A DNA stretch of 64,000 nucleotides, taken from positions 1 to 64,000 of the forward strand of contig JAJJLU010003459.1 of assembly GCA_023807065.1 (NCBI GenBank), given 5' to 3'. Origin of the DNA: Isotricha intestinalis. Its lineage: Eukaryota; Ciliophora; Litostomatea; Vestibuliferida; Isotrichidae. Position 1 is the stretch's first letter. Each line of letters opens with the position of its first letter. A program made the position numbers and the translations under genes. Of the stretch, positions 49,254 to 59,328 are shown piece by piece. Below the pieces are notes generated by a model that saw only the letters and a list, made by a program, of their open reading frames with translations, searched no databases and had not been told where the DNA came from.

Positions 49254-52200
49254 ATGAATTTTTGTTTTACACGAACTTCACTCAATTATAATTCAATGAA
49301 AACAAAACATTTTAAACAATTACAAAATTCTCATTTATTTACATTAGAAAAAGATTCTATTCAAAATATTTTATCTTCATTTAGACAAGGTATTTTATTA
49401 AATAAAACAAATAATTCAAAATTTAAAACATGTAAAAATTCCCCTGATAAATATTATATAGATAAACCAAAAAATATGAAAAGTAAAATAAATGCATCAA
49501 AATTAAATAATGATATTCATAAAATAAATAAAAGCTCAAAAATAATATTAACATCAAAGCAAAAAGACATAAATTTAGAAAATATTCTTAAACAAAAAAT
49601 AATAAAATTAAAAGAAAAAAAGTCAATAACAAATAATAATTCAGATAATAATAATAGTATAAGTTATAATAGTCATACAAATTATACAAATATGAATAAT
49701 AATACTTCTTCTAGTTTAAATAATTATTTACCTCAAACTCAATATGTAAAAAAAGCAAAAAGTAAAATGACTCTTGATTCTTCTCCTCAAAATTCAACAT
49801 ATAAAAAATTTCAAAAAAGGCCAGAAAGTTCTTTAGAAGATGAAGAAAAAAATTCTTTATATACAAATTCACTAAAAGATTCTAATTATTACCCAAAAAA
49901 TATAAATTTATCGTCTTGTTCTTCTAAAAATTATAATGGAATTAAAAATCCTTTTAATACAATTCAAAATAAATCTAATAATTTAATTTTAAAAAATCAT
50001 TTGAAAAAAAGCTCAATTTTTTCTTCCACTTTAAATTATTTTAAACCAAAATATCAAAGTAAATCTCCGAAATATAAGTTAAATCTTCATATAATTAATA
50101 AAACTTCTATTCCTACACAAAATAATTCTAGAAAAAATTCAAACGAAAAAGATATTTTAATGAATAATAATATTTATCTAAAAATTAAAAATAATAATAA
50201 TTACTTTAATAATAGTCCACAATTAAAGAATGTTGAAAAAAAAAAGGATATTGTTTTAGAAAATAAATTTAAACATAATAAACAGAAAGAATTCATTAAT
50301 GCTAATAATAAGATTAATTATAAAAATTCAATAAAAAGAAAAGTTAATAATCAAAAAATTAATGAACAATTAAAAAATTCAGATAGTGGGATAAATAAAG
50401 TAAAAAACCAAGAAAATAAAAAATTAACTTTGTTAGAAAGTTTAGTACATTTAAATTTAATGACTTTAAAAAAAAAAGAAGGATTTAATCTACATAAAAA
50501 TTCTTCTCTTCAAAAAATTCAAAATAAAAAAGAAGAAAATAACAAAATAAATGAAGTAGAAAAAAATATAAATTTAAATAAAAAAGTTTTAGAAGATTTT
50601 AAATCTGAAATTTCAATAAAAAAAGAAAATGAGAAAGATTCAAAAAAAGAAAAAGCAAAAATTGGAGATAGAGATTTAGATAATTCAAAAAATTTAAATG
50701 ATAATTTACTTTATTATTTAAATTTAAATTTAGATCAACCATCAAATAATAAAAATTTAAATGAATCAAATGATAGTATTCAAAGTATGACAAATCAAAA
50801 ATATTTAACTTATTCAAAAGACAAAGAAATAATTTCTTCATATATAAAACAATATTTTAATATCAATGGATTATATCCTACAACAAAAATGAAATTTTAT
50901 AAATATGGTAGATTATTAGGAAAAGGAGCATTTGGAAAAGTGAATTTATCATTACATGTTTTAACAGGAAGATTAGTTGCAATAAAATCAATAAATAAAA
51001 ATAAATTAATATCAGAAAGACAAAAAGAAAAAATAAAAATAGAAACATCAATAATGAAAACATTATCTTCTTCAGATTATATAGTAAAAATGTTTGAAAC
51101 TTATGAAACAGAAAAGCACATATGTATAGTAATGGAATATATATGTGCAGGAGATTTATTATCATATATAAGAAAGAGAAGTAAATTAACAGAGCCAATA
51201 GCAAAATATATTTTTAAACAAATAATATTAGGAATTCAACATATTCATAATAACAGAATAGTTCATAGAGATATTAAATTAGATAATATTTTAATAGATT
51301 TAGATAATAAAATAAAAATATGTGATTTTGGTGTTTCTAAAAGAGTAAATAATAATGAGAAAATGTTTGAACAATGTGGAACTCCAACTTATATAGCTCC
51401 TGAAATTTTAAAGGGAAAAGGTTATGAAGGTTATAAAGTAGATATTTGGTCTGCTGGTGTTGTTTTATATGCTATGCTTAGTGGTACTGTTCCCTTTAAA
51501 GGTAATAATATTCATGAATTACATCAATTAATTTTAAAAGGAGATTATATTCCTTTAAATGATATTTCTCAGGATGCTGCTCATTTAATTAAATCTATAC
51601 TTGAAATTGAACCTAAGAAAAGAATTAGTATTCATCAAATTTTATCTCATCCTTGGTTAATTGATGTTAATATTGATAATAATTTAAATTATAATTTATT
51701 TACTAATGCTGAAAGAATATTACTAGCTAAAAGTAATGTTGATTATAGAGATCCTCAAAATAAAGAAGATATGAATGAAAATTTCGATATTAGAAATTTA
51801 GACACTGAAGAAGAAAATGAAAATAAAAATATTAAAACTAAAAGTTTAATTTTAGCTCCTTTTAATACTTCTATGGAAGAAGATGAAAGTAAATCAGAAG
51901 TAAGTATAATTGATAATAATTGTAATGAAATATCAATAGAAAATAAAATAATCAAATTTTCAGTTAAAGTAAAAGAATTAAATAGAATTTATGAATTAAA
52001 TAATAATGGAGAAATTGATAATGGAATTGTAATATCAATGGATTCAAATGAAAAACAATTTTATAATAATATTAGTCCTTCTCCTTATAATGTAGGAAGT
52101 TTTTTTAGTAAAGGAAATAGTAAAGCGATTAGTCCTATTAATGAATTAGAAGATAATTTAAGTTCTAAAAGAGAATTAAAAGAAAATAAAAAAGAAATTA

Positions 52201-52328
52201 TAGAAGATGCTTTAAATGAAATCTCAAAATTAGGTTATTTAAAACCTTATGTTAGAGAATGTTTAAATAATAATGAAAAAAATTATGCTACTGCATCTTA
52301 CTTCTTATTAGTGAAATATTGTTATTGA
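49254..52328 (+). CDS. CAMK-like Ser/Thr kinase with long N-terminal region
   Basis: 1024 residues, TGA stop. The first 520 residues are disordered and Asn/Lys/Ser-rich. The kinase domain spans about 545-800: GKGAFGKV, VAIK, HRDIKLDN, DFGVSK, CGTPTYIAPEIL and DIWSAGVVLYAMLSGTVPF. All catalytic residues are present. Wording is close to the CAMKL (AMPK/MARK) group. After the domain is a Ser/Glu linker, and the last 45 residues (EDALNEISKLGYLKPYVRECL, then NYATASYFLLVKYC) look like a UBA-type or KA-like helical element, as in some MARK/SNF1 kinases. The Lys of VAIK is near residue 577. Confidence 0.9.
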   Translation: MNFCFTRTSLNYNSMKTKHFKQLQNSHLFTLEKDSIQNILSSFRQGILLNKTNNSKFKTCKNSPDKYYIDKPKNMKSKINASKLNNDIHKINKSSKIILTSKQKDINLENILKQKIIKLKEKKSITNNNSDNNNSISYNSHTNYTNMNNNTSSSLNNYLPQTQYVKKAKSKMTLDSSPQNSTYKKFQKRPESSLEDEEKNSLYTNSLKDSNYYPKNINLSSCSSKNYNGIKNPFNTIQNKSNNLILKNHLKKSSIFSSTLNYFKPKYQSKSPKYKLNLHIINKTSIPTQNNSRKNSNEKDILMNNNIYLKIKNNNNYFNNSPQLKNVEKKKDIVLENKFKHNKQKEFINANNKINYKNSIKRKVNNQKINEQLKNSDSGINKVKNQENKKLTLLESLVHLNLMTLKKKEGFNLHKNSSLQKIQNKKEENNKINEVEKNINLNKKVLEDFKSEISIKKENEKDSKKEKAKIGDRDLDNSKNLNDNLLYYLNLNLDQPSNNKNLNESNDSIQSMTNQKYLTYSKDKEIISSYIKQYFNINGLYPTTKMKFYKYGRLLGKGAFGKVNLSLHVLTGRLVAIKSINKNKLISERQKEKIKIETSIMKTLSSSDYIVKMFETYETEKHICIVMEYICAGDLLSYIRKRSKLTEPIAKYIFKQIILGIQHIHNNRIVHRDIKLDNILIDLDNKIKICDFGVSKRVNNNEKMFEQCGTPTYIAPEILKGKGYEGYKVDIWSAGVVLYAMLSGTVPFKGNNIHELHQLILKGDYIPLNDISQDAAHLIKSILEIEPKKRISIHQILSHPWLIDVNIDNNLNYNLFTNAERILLAKSNVDYRDPQNKEDMNENFDIRNLDTEEENENKNIKTKSLILAPFNTSMEEDESKSEVSIIDNNCNEISIENKIIKFSVKVKELNRIYELNNNGEIDNGIVISMDSNEKQFYNNISPSPYNVGSFFSKGNSKAISPINELEDNLSSKRELKENKKEIIEDALNEISKLGYLKPYVRECLNNNEKNYATASYFLLVKYCY

Positions 52329-52544
52329 TTTCTTTTCATTTTTTTCTTTTTTTTGTAAAAATTATAATATATATTTACAAAAATTAATTTTATAATTATC
52401 AACAATTTTTCTTTCTTCTTTCATTAAAACATTAATATTTAATTGATTTTCATTAAATAATTCTATTTCATTCATTCATATACTGAATTAACAATTTTTT
52501 TTGAATGAAAACAATATTATTTTTATTATTATATTTATAAATAA

Positions 52545-54812
52545 ATGAATGATGAATTTACAATTCATTTAACATCAGCAATAGCGAATATTTCAAAACA
52601 AAATTTAACTCCTTTTGAGAACAATAGAATAAATGAGCCAAGCTCACCATTATCTCCTGTTTCACCAACAAGACGATTAAGAAGAACATATAATGAATTA
52701 ATAAATATTGTAGATGAAATCTTTAAAAAAGGAATAAGAAATAGAACTCCTAAAGATACTAGTGATTTAAATGAATTTTTAGAATTAATTAAATTTTCAG
52801 TTAATATGAAAGAAGAAATAGAAGATGGTTATTTAGATTTACAACAATTAATTTTTTTTTCTTCGCAATTTATGAATTTTCAAACGTTTAATAAAGGAGA
52901 CGTTATTTATTATGAAGGTGATATTGCATCTAATTTTTATGTTTTAATTAAAGGAAATATTAATTTATTTAAATTAAATTTTGAAAGTAAATATATGAAT
53001 GGATATGATTATTATAAATTTTTGAAATATTATAAAGAAAATTATAATAATGAATTTGTTTTAAATAAAACAATAAATGCAAATGAAAATATTTTTCCAG
53101 TATATAATTCTTCAGACATTGATAATTTTGATGATATATTATTTAAAGTAAAATTAGTAGACTTAGTATATAAAGAAAATGATCAAAAAATAATATTAAA
53201 TTTTTTAAGAAATAACGATAAAAATCCAGAAGATTATGAATTTGATCAATTAGAAAGTGGAGAATTAACAATGGATGAATATTTTGCCACTTTACATAAT
53301 AAATTAAAAGAAACAGAAAATAATTATTTTTCAAATAAAATAGATGAAACTAAAAAAGTGAAAATAATGGAAAATGTGTTAATTAAATCTTTAAGTGAAA
53401 AAGAATATTTTGGTTTATTTAGATTAGAAGAAGGAGGAGATATAAGAAGAGATACTGCTATTTGTGAAATAGATAATACTTTATTATTGGTTGTTAATAA
53501 AAAATTATATAGTGGTTGTATTTCTTCTGAGCAAATTCAAGTAAAAGAAAATGAAATTGATAAAATTTATTTTGGTACTATATTCACTGCTGTAAGAAGA
53601 TTCAATTTTGAAAAACATTATTTTTATAATTTAGATAAAATAGAATACTCAAAAGGAGAAGAAATTTTTAATGAAGGTCAAAGATTAGATTATATTTATA
53701 TTTTAAAAAGAGGAACTGTTGAAGTCAATTTATATAATAAAACAATTATAGATATTAAAAAATTAATTCAAAAATTTAAAGATTTTGATAAAGCTTTTTT
53801 AAAAGAAGAATTCGATGATACTTTAAAATTAAAAAATTCATTAATATCAATGAAAAATTATATTATTCAAAAGAAAAATTATACTCTTTATGTAATAAAT
53901 TCAAAAGAAACTTTTGGATTATGGGAATATTGTTATAATAATAGAAATACACTTTATTCTTTAAAAGTAAAAAGTGATAAAGCTATTTTTTATAAAATGA
54001 ATATTGATATATTTTTAGAAGAAATTCATGATAGAATTCCTGATTGTGAATTATTAAAAAAGAGAGTTAAATTAGATGCTTTTGAACAAGTTAAAAATAA
54101 TATTGAAAGATTGATTTTTCTGAAAAATTCAGTTTTAATGAAAAAAGATTTTGAATTTTCAAAAATGAAAAAAGATGAAGAAAAAGATTTAGAAAATAAA
54201 TTAAAAGTTTTTGATGATAAAAATCTAATGAAACCTATTAATTATAAATCAAATATAAATTCTCTTTTAAAAGTAGTTTCTCCTCAACATAGTCACACTA
54301 ATTCAATAGATAATTTAAATCCTTTAAAAGAAAATAATGTAAGAAAATTTATTGCTCATAAACCTTCAAAATCTTATATTTCAATTAAAACAATTGAAAC
54401 TGATTTAAATGAAAAATACAATAAATTTATTTCAGAACCTAATTTAAATAAGAAAAATGGGAAATTTTCTAATTTAGGGAAGATTAAAAGAGAAAAAATA
54501 AAAAATTCTTTATTTAATAAAAAGAAGAACGAATTTGCGAACGAAAAAGTAATTTTTCCTAAAATTTTATCTCCTAATAGAATTCAAAGTCCAAGTTATT
54601 TAAGATTAAAAGATGATATGATCAAAGAAAAACTTCAAAAGAGAAATAAAGTTAGAAATCAACTTAATTCTAAAAAAGATCATTTTTTAACTCAATCTTT
54701 TAATCCAACCTCGGATAATAATGTAAATGTAAATTATTTAGCAATTAGGGAATTTTATAATAAATTTAACTCTTCTATGGCAAAAAATTTATTAAATAAA
54801 TCAACAAAATAA
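52545..54812 (+). CDS. Protein with two cyclic-nucleotide-binding domains
   Basis: 755 residues. Two CNB-like domains are seen. The first spans about 95-330 and has FQTFNKGDVIYYEGDIASNFYVLIKG with a large insertion, then EKEYFGLFRLEEGGDIRRDTAICEI and LLLVVNKKLY. The second begins near 350: LDKIEYSKGEEIFNEGQRLDYIYILKRGTVEV, then ETFGLWEYCYNNRNTLYSLKV. The phosphate-binding cassette (FGE..L....R.A) is degenerate in both, so binding of cAMP or cGMP is uncertain. The C-terminal 200 residues are basic and disordered. Such proteins are numerous in ciliates, where they are found in axonemes and signalling pathways. Confidence 0.83.
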   Translation: MNDEFTIHLTSAIANISKQNLTPFENNRINEPSSPLSPVSPTRRLRRTYNELINIVDEIFKKGIRNRTPKDTSDLNEFLELIKFSVNMKEEIEDGYLDLQQLIFFSSQFMNFQTFNKGDVIYYEGDIASNFYVLIKGNINLFKLNFESKYMNGYDYYKFLKYYKENYNNEFVLNKTINANENIFPVYNSSDIDNFDDILFKVKLVDLVYKENDQKIILNFLRNNDKNPEDYEFDQLESGELTMDEYFATLHNKLKETENNYFSNKIDETKKVKIMENVLIKSLSEKEYFGLFRLEEGGDIRRDTAICEIDNTLLLVVNKKLYSGCISSEQIQVKENEIDKIYFGTIFTAVRRFNFEKHYFYNLDKIEYSKGEEIFNEGQRLDYIYILKRGTVEVNLYNKTIIDIKKLIQKFKDFDKAFLKEEFDDTLKLKNSLISMKNYIIQKKNYTLYVINSKETFGLWEYCYNNRNTLYSLKVKSDKAIFYKMNIDIFLEEIHDRIPDCELLKKRVKLDAFEQVKNNIERLIFLKNSVLMKKDFEFSKMKKDEEKDLENKLKVFDDKNLMKPINYKSNINSLLKVVSPQHSHTNSIDNLNPLKENNVRKFIAHKPSKSYISIKTIETDLNEKYNKFISEPNLNKKNGKFSNLGKIKREKIKNSLFNKKKNEFANEKVIFPKILSPNRIQSPSYLRLKDDMIKEKLQKRNKVRNQLNSKKDHFLTQSFNPTSDNNVNVNYLAIREFYNKFNSSMAKNLLNKSTK

Positions 54813-54952
54813 TAATATTATTCTATAATTTATTTATATATTTATAAATTTATTTTTGATAAAATTTAAATTGGAAAATATAAATATAGAATTACTTTTT
54901 TGTTTTGTTTAATTACAAGTATAAAAAAATTTAAAATCTAAAAAAATAATAA

Positions 54953-55756
54953 TTAATAAAAATATTTTTTGCTTTCGCCATAATGATTAGTATAAGGACT
55001 ATATCTTCTGTAATCACTATTATCTTGAGCATTATAATTAAAATTTCTAAAATTTGGAATACTATGACTTAAAGCAAGTTTAGTATTCATATCATATTTT
55101 TCATCATTTTGATTTAGATCATTTAAATTATACCCAAAATCAAAAGCATTATTCCTAATAATTTGAGGATACATAGGAATATTTTGGTCAATTAATGGAG
55201 AATCAATTCTTTCATTATTATTTCTATTTATTGTGTTAAAATCTACACTATAATTTCTACGACTCATAGGATTATAATAAATTTCAAAATAATGATTTTT
55301 ATCTATTTTATAAGGATCATATGTAATATTTTTTTGAAGTACTGCTGTTCTTATTGGTTCTGTTTTAATATAATTATTGCTATTTGTATCTATAAATTGT
55401 CTTTGAAATAATGGAGAATAATCAAATCTTTCTCTTTTAATTCTATTTCCATTATTAAATATTTGAGAATTGTTTCTATTTCTAAAACTAAGTTTTTCAT
55501 TATAATTATTGAATGGTCTATTTGAAGGATAATTTTGTCTCATATAATTATTATAATAATTGTTTGGATTTAGATTTAAAGGAGTGTTTGGAAATCTTTT
55601 TTCTACTATTCTTGATGTATTAAATTGAGGTTGATTACTATCATATTCTTTTCTGTTTTGTTCATTTAAATCTATATAATAATCTGGAACAATTTCTCCA
55701 TTATCATTTCCTGAGTATTGTGGGTCTTTAGTATTCATTAAAAAATCATTCTTCAT
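54953..55756 (-). CDS. Hypothetical Asn/Tyr-rich protein
   Basis: 267 residues, rich in Asn, Tyr, Arg, Pro and Asp, without recognised domain, membrane segment or signal peptide. The composition is that of a disordered, possibly phase-separating protein. A TYDPYKIDKNHYFEIYYNPMSRRNYS stretch near 145 is the most ordered-looking part. It is divergent from the Cys-rich membrane gene (45 nt between the starts). A clean open frame supports a real gene. Confidence 0.6.
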   Translation of the reverse strand: MKNDFLMNTKDPQYSGNDNGEIVPDYYIDLNEQNRKEYDSNQPQFNTSRIVEKRFPNTPLNLNPNNYYNNYMRQNYPSNRPFNNYNEKLSFRNRNNSQIFNNGNRIKRERFDYSPLFQRQFIDTNSNNYIKTEPIRTAVLQKNITYDPYKIDKNHYFEIYYNPMSRRNYSVDFNTINRNNNERIDSPLIDQNIPMYPQIIRNNAFDFGYNLNDLNQNDEKYDMNTKLALSHSIPNFRNFNYNAQDNSDYRRYSPYTNHYGESKKYFY

Positions 55757-55800
55757 TTTTATTTTCTTTATATATAATTTTTAATTATAATTTTTGTAAA

Positions 55801-56724
55801 ATGAATTTAAGATTTTTTATCCTTATTCAATTGTTTTTATTAAGTTATTTTTCTTTACCTAATCAAATAATTAATATTAAATTAGGAACAGATAATTTAT
55901 ATTCAATTAATGAAAAGACAGCAGATATTATCATTTATAAGATTAATACTAATTATAAAACAATTTCAGTAAAGATTTATTCAATTACAAACATTAAAAC
56001 ACTTCAAATTTCAGATACCAAAGAAACAAATGAAATATCTTTATGTAATTCAACATCAAACTTTTGTGAAAGTATAATATAAAAATTAAAAATTTATTTA
56101 GTATATCAAATTTCTAAAAATTCTGAAATTTCATTTACTAATTCATTATGTTTACATTCAATATATATTTTAGTGAAAAAAGAAAATATAAATTTAATTA
56201 GTACTCTTTCAATAAAGGTAGAAATTAATTCAGAAAGTGAAGAATGTAAATTACAAGAAGAAAATTCTTTATCTTTTTGTGGTCAAAGTGACATAGAAGA
56301 ATGCAGAAATTGCAAAAGACTTTCATGTACAGTAATTCAATGTGGATCAATTGATAAAAATAACAATAATTTTAACTCTCTTTATGAATTATGTATTCCT
56401 TATTTTTTAACTGATAAAGAAAAAAGTGAAAGGTGTAAAAATTTCAATAACGCCAATTCTTTCCAAAATTCTGGGAAATGTGAATATGATGATCTTGAAG
56501 GTTTTAGTTCTTTTACCATTTTTATTATTTTTATTGTTGTTATTGGAATTGTTATTTTTTCTGTTAGTGTTATTTATTATAATATTTATTTATATAAAAC
56601 TGGAGAAGTTCCTTTTGAACCTTATAATTTTATGCCTGAATTTTTATTCCCCAGAAAAGAAGGACATAGAGCAACCATTGATAATTTAGATAATATTTTT
56701 AATCCTCAAAGGTTTGAAAATTAA
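55801..56724 (+). CDS. Cys-rich single-pass membrane protein with a 30-nt intron
   Basis: Two exons (55801-56071 and 56102-56724) join across a 30-nt GT..AG intron (56072-56101) that carries an in-frame TAA; removing it keeps the frame and gives about 297 residues. A signal peptide (about 1-19) precedes a lumenal domain. It has two parts: a beta-rich N-terminal region and a Cys cluster (ECKLQEE, FCGQSDIEECRNCKRLSC, QCGSID, ELCIPY, RCKNF, GKCEYDD). A membrane segment lies near 232-256, followed by a short tail with FEPYNFMPEFLFPR. No family is recognised. Because the intron length is a multiple of three, intron retention would yield a truncated protein. Confidence 0.75.
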
Positions 56725-56809
56725 ATTTTATATTTTTAATTTATTAATAAAATTATTGGCTAATATTTTTATAATTATATTATCCTAATTAAAAAAGAAA
56801 ATTAAGAAA

Positions 56810-57829
56810 ATGAAAAGAGGTCCAAATAATAGAAAAATGAAAAGACCATTATCTTCATCAATTGGAAAATATAATAATAATAAAGTGAATAGAAAGAATT
56901 CTCCGTTTTTAAAAGATACAAATAGAACATCAAATTCTTATAATCCACTCGATAAAAAAAGTACATCTTCTAATTTTTCAACAAGAACTCAAAGTTTAAA
57001 TCAATTCATTAACAATAATAATAATTCTGGTTATAATAAGAATTTAGCAGATATTTTAAATGAAATCATCAATTCAAAGTTATATGGAAATAATAAAGAT
57101 GATGGTTTCGATAAAATTTTAAATCAGAAACAATATAGTTCTTTACATAGGAAAATATCTCCTTCACCGAGTTTAACAGATTTATTGAGAAATATGAAAA
57201 ATAAATATTCAAATAAATATATTAATACATTATCATATAGATTAAAAAATAATTTATCTTGTGGTAATAATAAAAATGTAAATTCTCTTGAAAAAATGAT
57301 TGATATTTTAAGGGATTATGAAAAAGAAAAGTATGAACAAAAAAAGAATGAAAAAATAAAAAGAAAAGAAGAAATTAATGATAATATTGATAAATTAACA
57401 ATATTTTTAAAAAATTATAAAATAGATAAAAAAAAAAATGAATATGAAAAATTTAAATTAGAAAAACAAATTAATACTCTTTTATATGTTAGAGAAAAAT
57501 ATTCTGGTTCAAGAAAAGAATTAGAAAATATTGCTTATGAAATTGAAGAAACAGGAAAACAAATAAAACAATTAAATGAAGAAACAAATGAAATTAAAAA
57601 ATATTGTTTGGAAGAAGAAAATATTGTTTTAAGATTAAAGAAAGATATTGGAATAACAAATAAAGCAATTTCATATATTAAAAAAGAAATTGATACGATT
57701 ATTCCAGGAATTAATTATTTAAATAAACATATAAATGAAATGAAAACAAAAATTTCTAGTCAAGAACATTTTAATAGTATTTTCTTCTTAAATATGTTAA
57801 GTATGATTGAAAATTTTAATTATGAATAA
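56810..57829 (+). CDS. Coiled-coil protein with Ser/Asn-rich start
   Basis: 339 residues. The first 160 residues are Ser/Asn/Lys-rich and disordered. From about 165 a long coiled coil starts (MIDILRDYEKEKYEQKKNEKI) and continues to the end with heptads such as LENIAYEIEETGKQIKQLNEETNEI and LKKDIGITNKAISYIKKEI. No other domain. It could be a basal-body, axonemal or cytoskeletal protein, but there is no specific signature. Confidence 0.7.
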   Translation: MKRGPNNRKMKRPLSSSIGKYNNNKVNRKNSPFLKDTNRTSNSYNPLDKKSTSSNFSTRTQSLNQFINNNNNSGYNKNLADILNEIINSKLYGNNKDDGFDKILNQKQYSSLHRKISPSPSLTDLLRNMKNKYSNKYINTLSYRLKNNLSCGNNKNVNSLEKMIDILRDYEKEKYEQKKNEKIKRKEEINDNIDKLTIFLKNYKIDKKKNEYEKFKLEKQINTLLYVREKYSGSRKELENIAYEIEETGKQIKQLNEETNEIKKYCLEEENIVLRLKKDIGITNKAISYIKKEIDTIIPGINYLNKHINEMKTKISSQEHFNSIFFLNMLSMIENFNYE

Positions 57830-58013
57830 ATAGTTTATATGTTTAATATAAGTATTTTTTTTGAGGGATTTAGATTTATTTAATTATAAATTGAATTATA
57901 AAAATGGACTTTAAAATATTAAGTATATAATTAATTAATTGTCAATTCAAAAAGTGAAAAAATATACAGTATGACTAATTAATGATTATTATTTAAAAAA
58001 ATCAATATTTTAA

Positions 58014-59129
58014 ATGGATTCCTTTAAATGTTCTAAATGTTTCTCAATTGAACCTGAAAAAAATATGAATATTTTCTCATGTAAACATTCATTATGTTAT
58101 GAATGTTTATTTCAGTCTTTTTTTAAAGACCAATTCACAATTTTAAAAAGTTTAATTTATTCAAATAAAATAAAAATAGAATGTCCTATATGTGCTTCAG
58201 GAAATATAGAATTAAATCCAAATGATTTTTTAACAATTTTTAACATAAAGGAAAGTGAGAATTTAAATAAAATTGAAAAACCAAATTGTAAAATGCATAA
58301 GAAAAACTCAGAATATTATTGTGAACAATGTGATCAATATTATTGTAATGAATGTATAAGAATTCATAATGAAATAGGTAACTCTCATCATAGAATAATG
58401 AAAGAAAAAAATGAAATTTTAGAATTTAAATGTCCAATTCATGAGTTAAAAATAAATAATTATTGTATAAAATGTAATGAAATGGTATGTAATTGTTGTA
58501 TTTCTATAAGTCATACTAATCATAAAATAATTAAATTAAATCAATATATTAAAGATTGTTATAGTAATTTAGATTTTTTTAAAGCTTATAATTGGGATGA
58601 ATTAGTGAAAAATCAATTAAATTCAAATAGTGATTTTGAAAATGTTTATAAAGAAACTTTAGAAAATTCAATTAAACAAATAGATGAACTAATTAATGTT
58701 TTAAATTCTTTTAAACAAGAATATCTTGAAAAAATGGAAGAAATTCATTTGACTCAAATAAACATAAATAAAATATTAAATTTATCTTATGATAAAATCA
58801 AAAATGAATTTGAAGAAATTGAAAAGTATAAAGAGTTTAAAAAACTAAATCAAATATATAAAATTATATTTTTAAATGATGTATATAAAATGTTTAAGGA
58901 GTATATTAATGAGAAAAAAAATAAAAATGTTATTGAAAAAGAATTCTATTTTGAAGAGAAATGTCCAAATAATTTATTTAAAACGAGTATATTTATTAAA
59001 GATGATATATTTCAAAATTTTGAATATTACAAACAATCTTTTCTATCAAGTACAAATTCAAATAATCAAAATTATATAACTTCATTTCAAAGTAAAATAG
59101 ACACAAACGAAAAATCTTTGAATAAATAA
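58014..59129 (+). CDS. RING and B-box protein (TRIM-like)
   Basis: 371 residues. A RING-type finger at about 5-70 (CSKCFSIEPEKNMNIFSCKHSLCYECL, given in part, then CPIC) is followed by two B-box-like zinc motifs near 92-135 (CKMHKKNSEYYCEQCDQYYCNECI, in part, then HHRIM) and 141-180 (CPIHELKINNYCIKCNEMVCNCC, in part, then HTNHKI). A coiled coil at about 220-290 completes the RBCC order. Such proteins are E3 ubiquitin ligases. No C-terminal B30.2/NHL domain is present. Spacing between the first and last RING pairs is longer than usual (about 35 residues). Confidence 0.85.
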   Translation: MDSFKCSKCFSIEPEKNMNIFSCKHSLCYECLFQSFFKDQFTILKSLIYSNKIKIECPICASGNIELNPNDFLTIFNIKESENLNKIEKPNCKMHKKNSEYYCEQCDQYYCNECIRIHNEIGNSHHRIMKEKNEILEFKCPIHELKINNYCIKCNEMVCNCCISISHTNHKIIKLNQYIKDCYSNLDFFKAYNWDELVKNQLNSNSDFENVYKETLENSIKQIDELINVLNSFKQEYLEKMEEIHLTQININKILNLSYDKIKNEFEEIEKYKEFKKLNQIYKIIFLNDVYKMFKEYINEKKNKNVIEKEFYFEEKCPNNLFKTSIFIKDDIFQNFEYYKQSFLSSTNSNNQNYITSFQSKIDTNEKSLNK

Positions 59130-59328
59130 TAATAAAATTGTCAATTAAATAATCTACTATAAATGTAATGAAATATTGTATGAAACTTGATTTTTTTAAA
59201 AAAACTTAGAATTTAAAATAATATTATTTATTATTTTATTTATTAGATTTTTTGAAAAAAAATATTATATTAAAAATAAATCTAAGAAAAAATTAATATT
59301 ATATAAAAGAACTAAAATACTTTCAATT

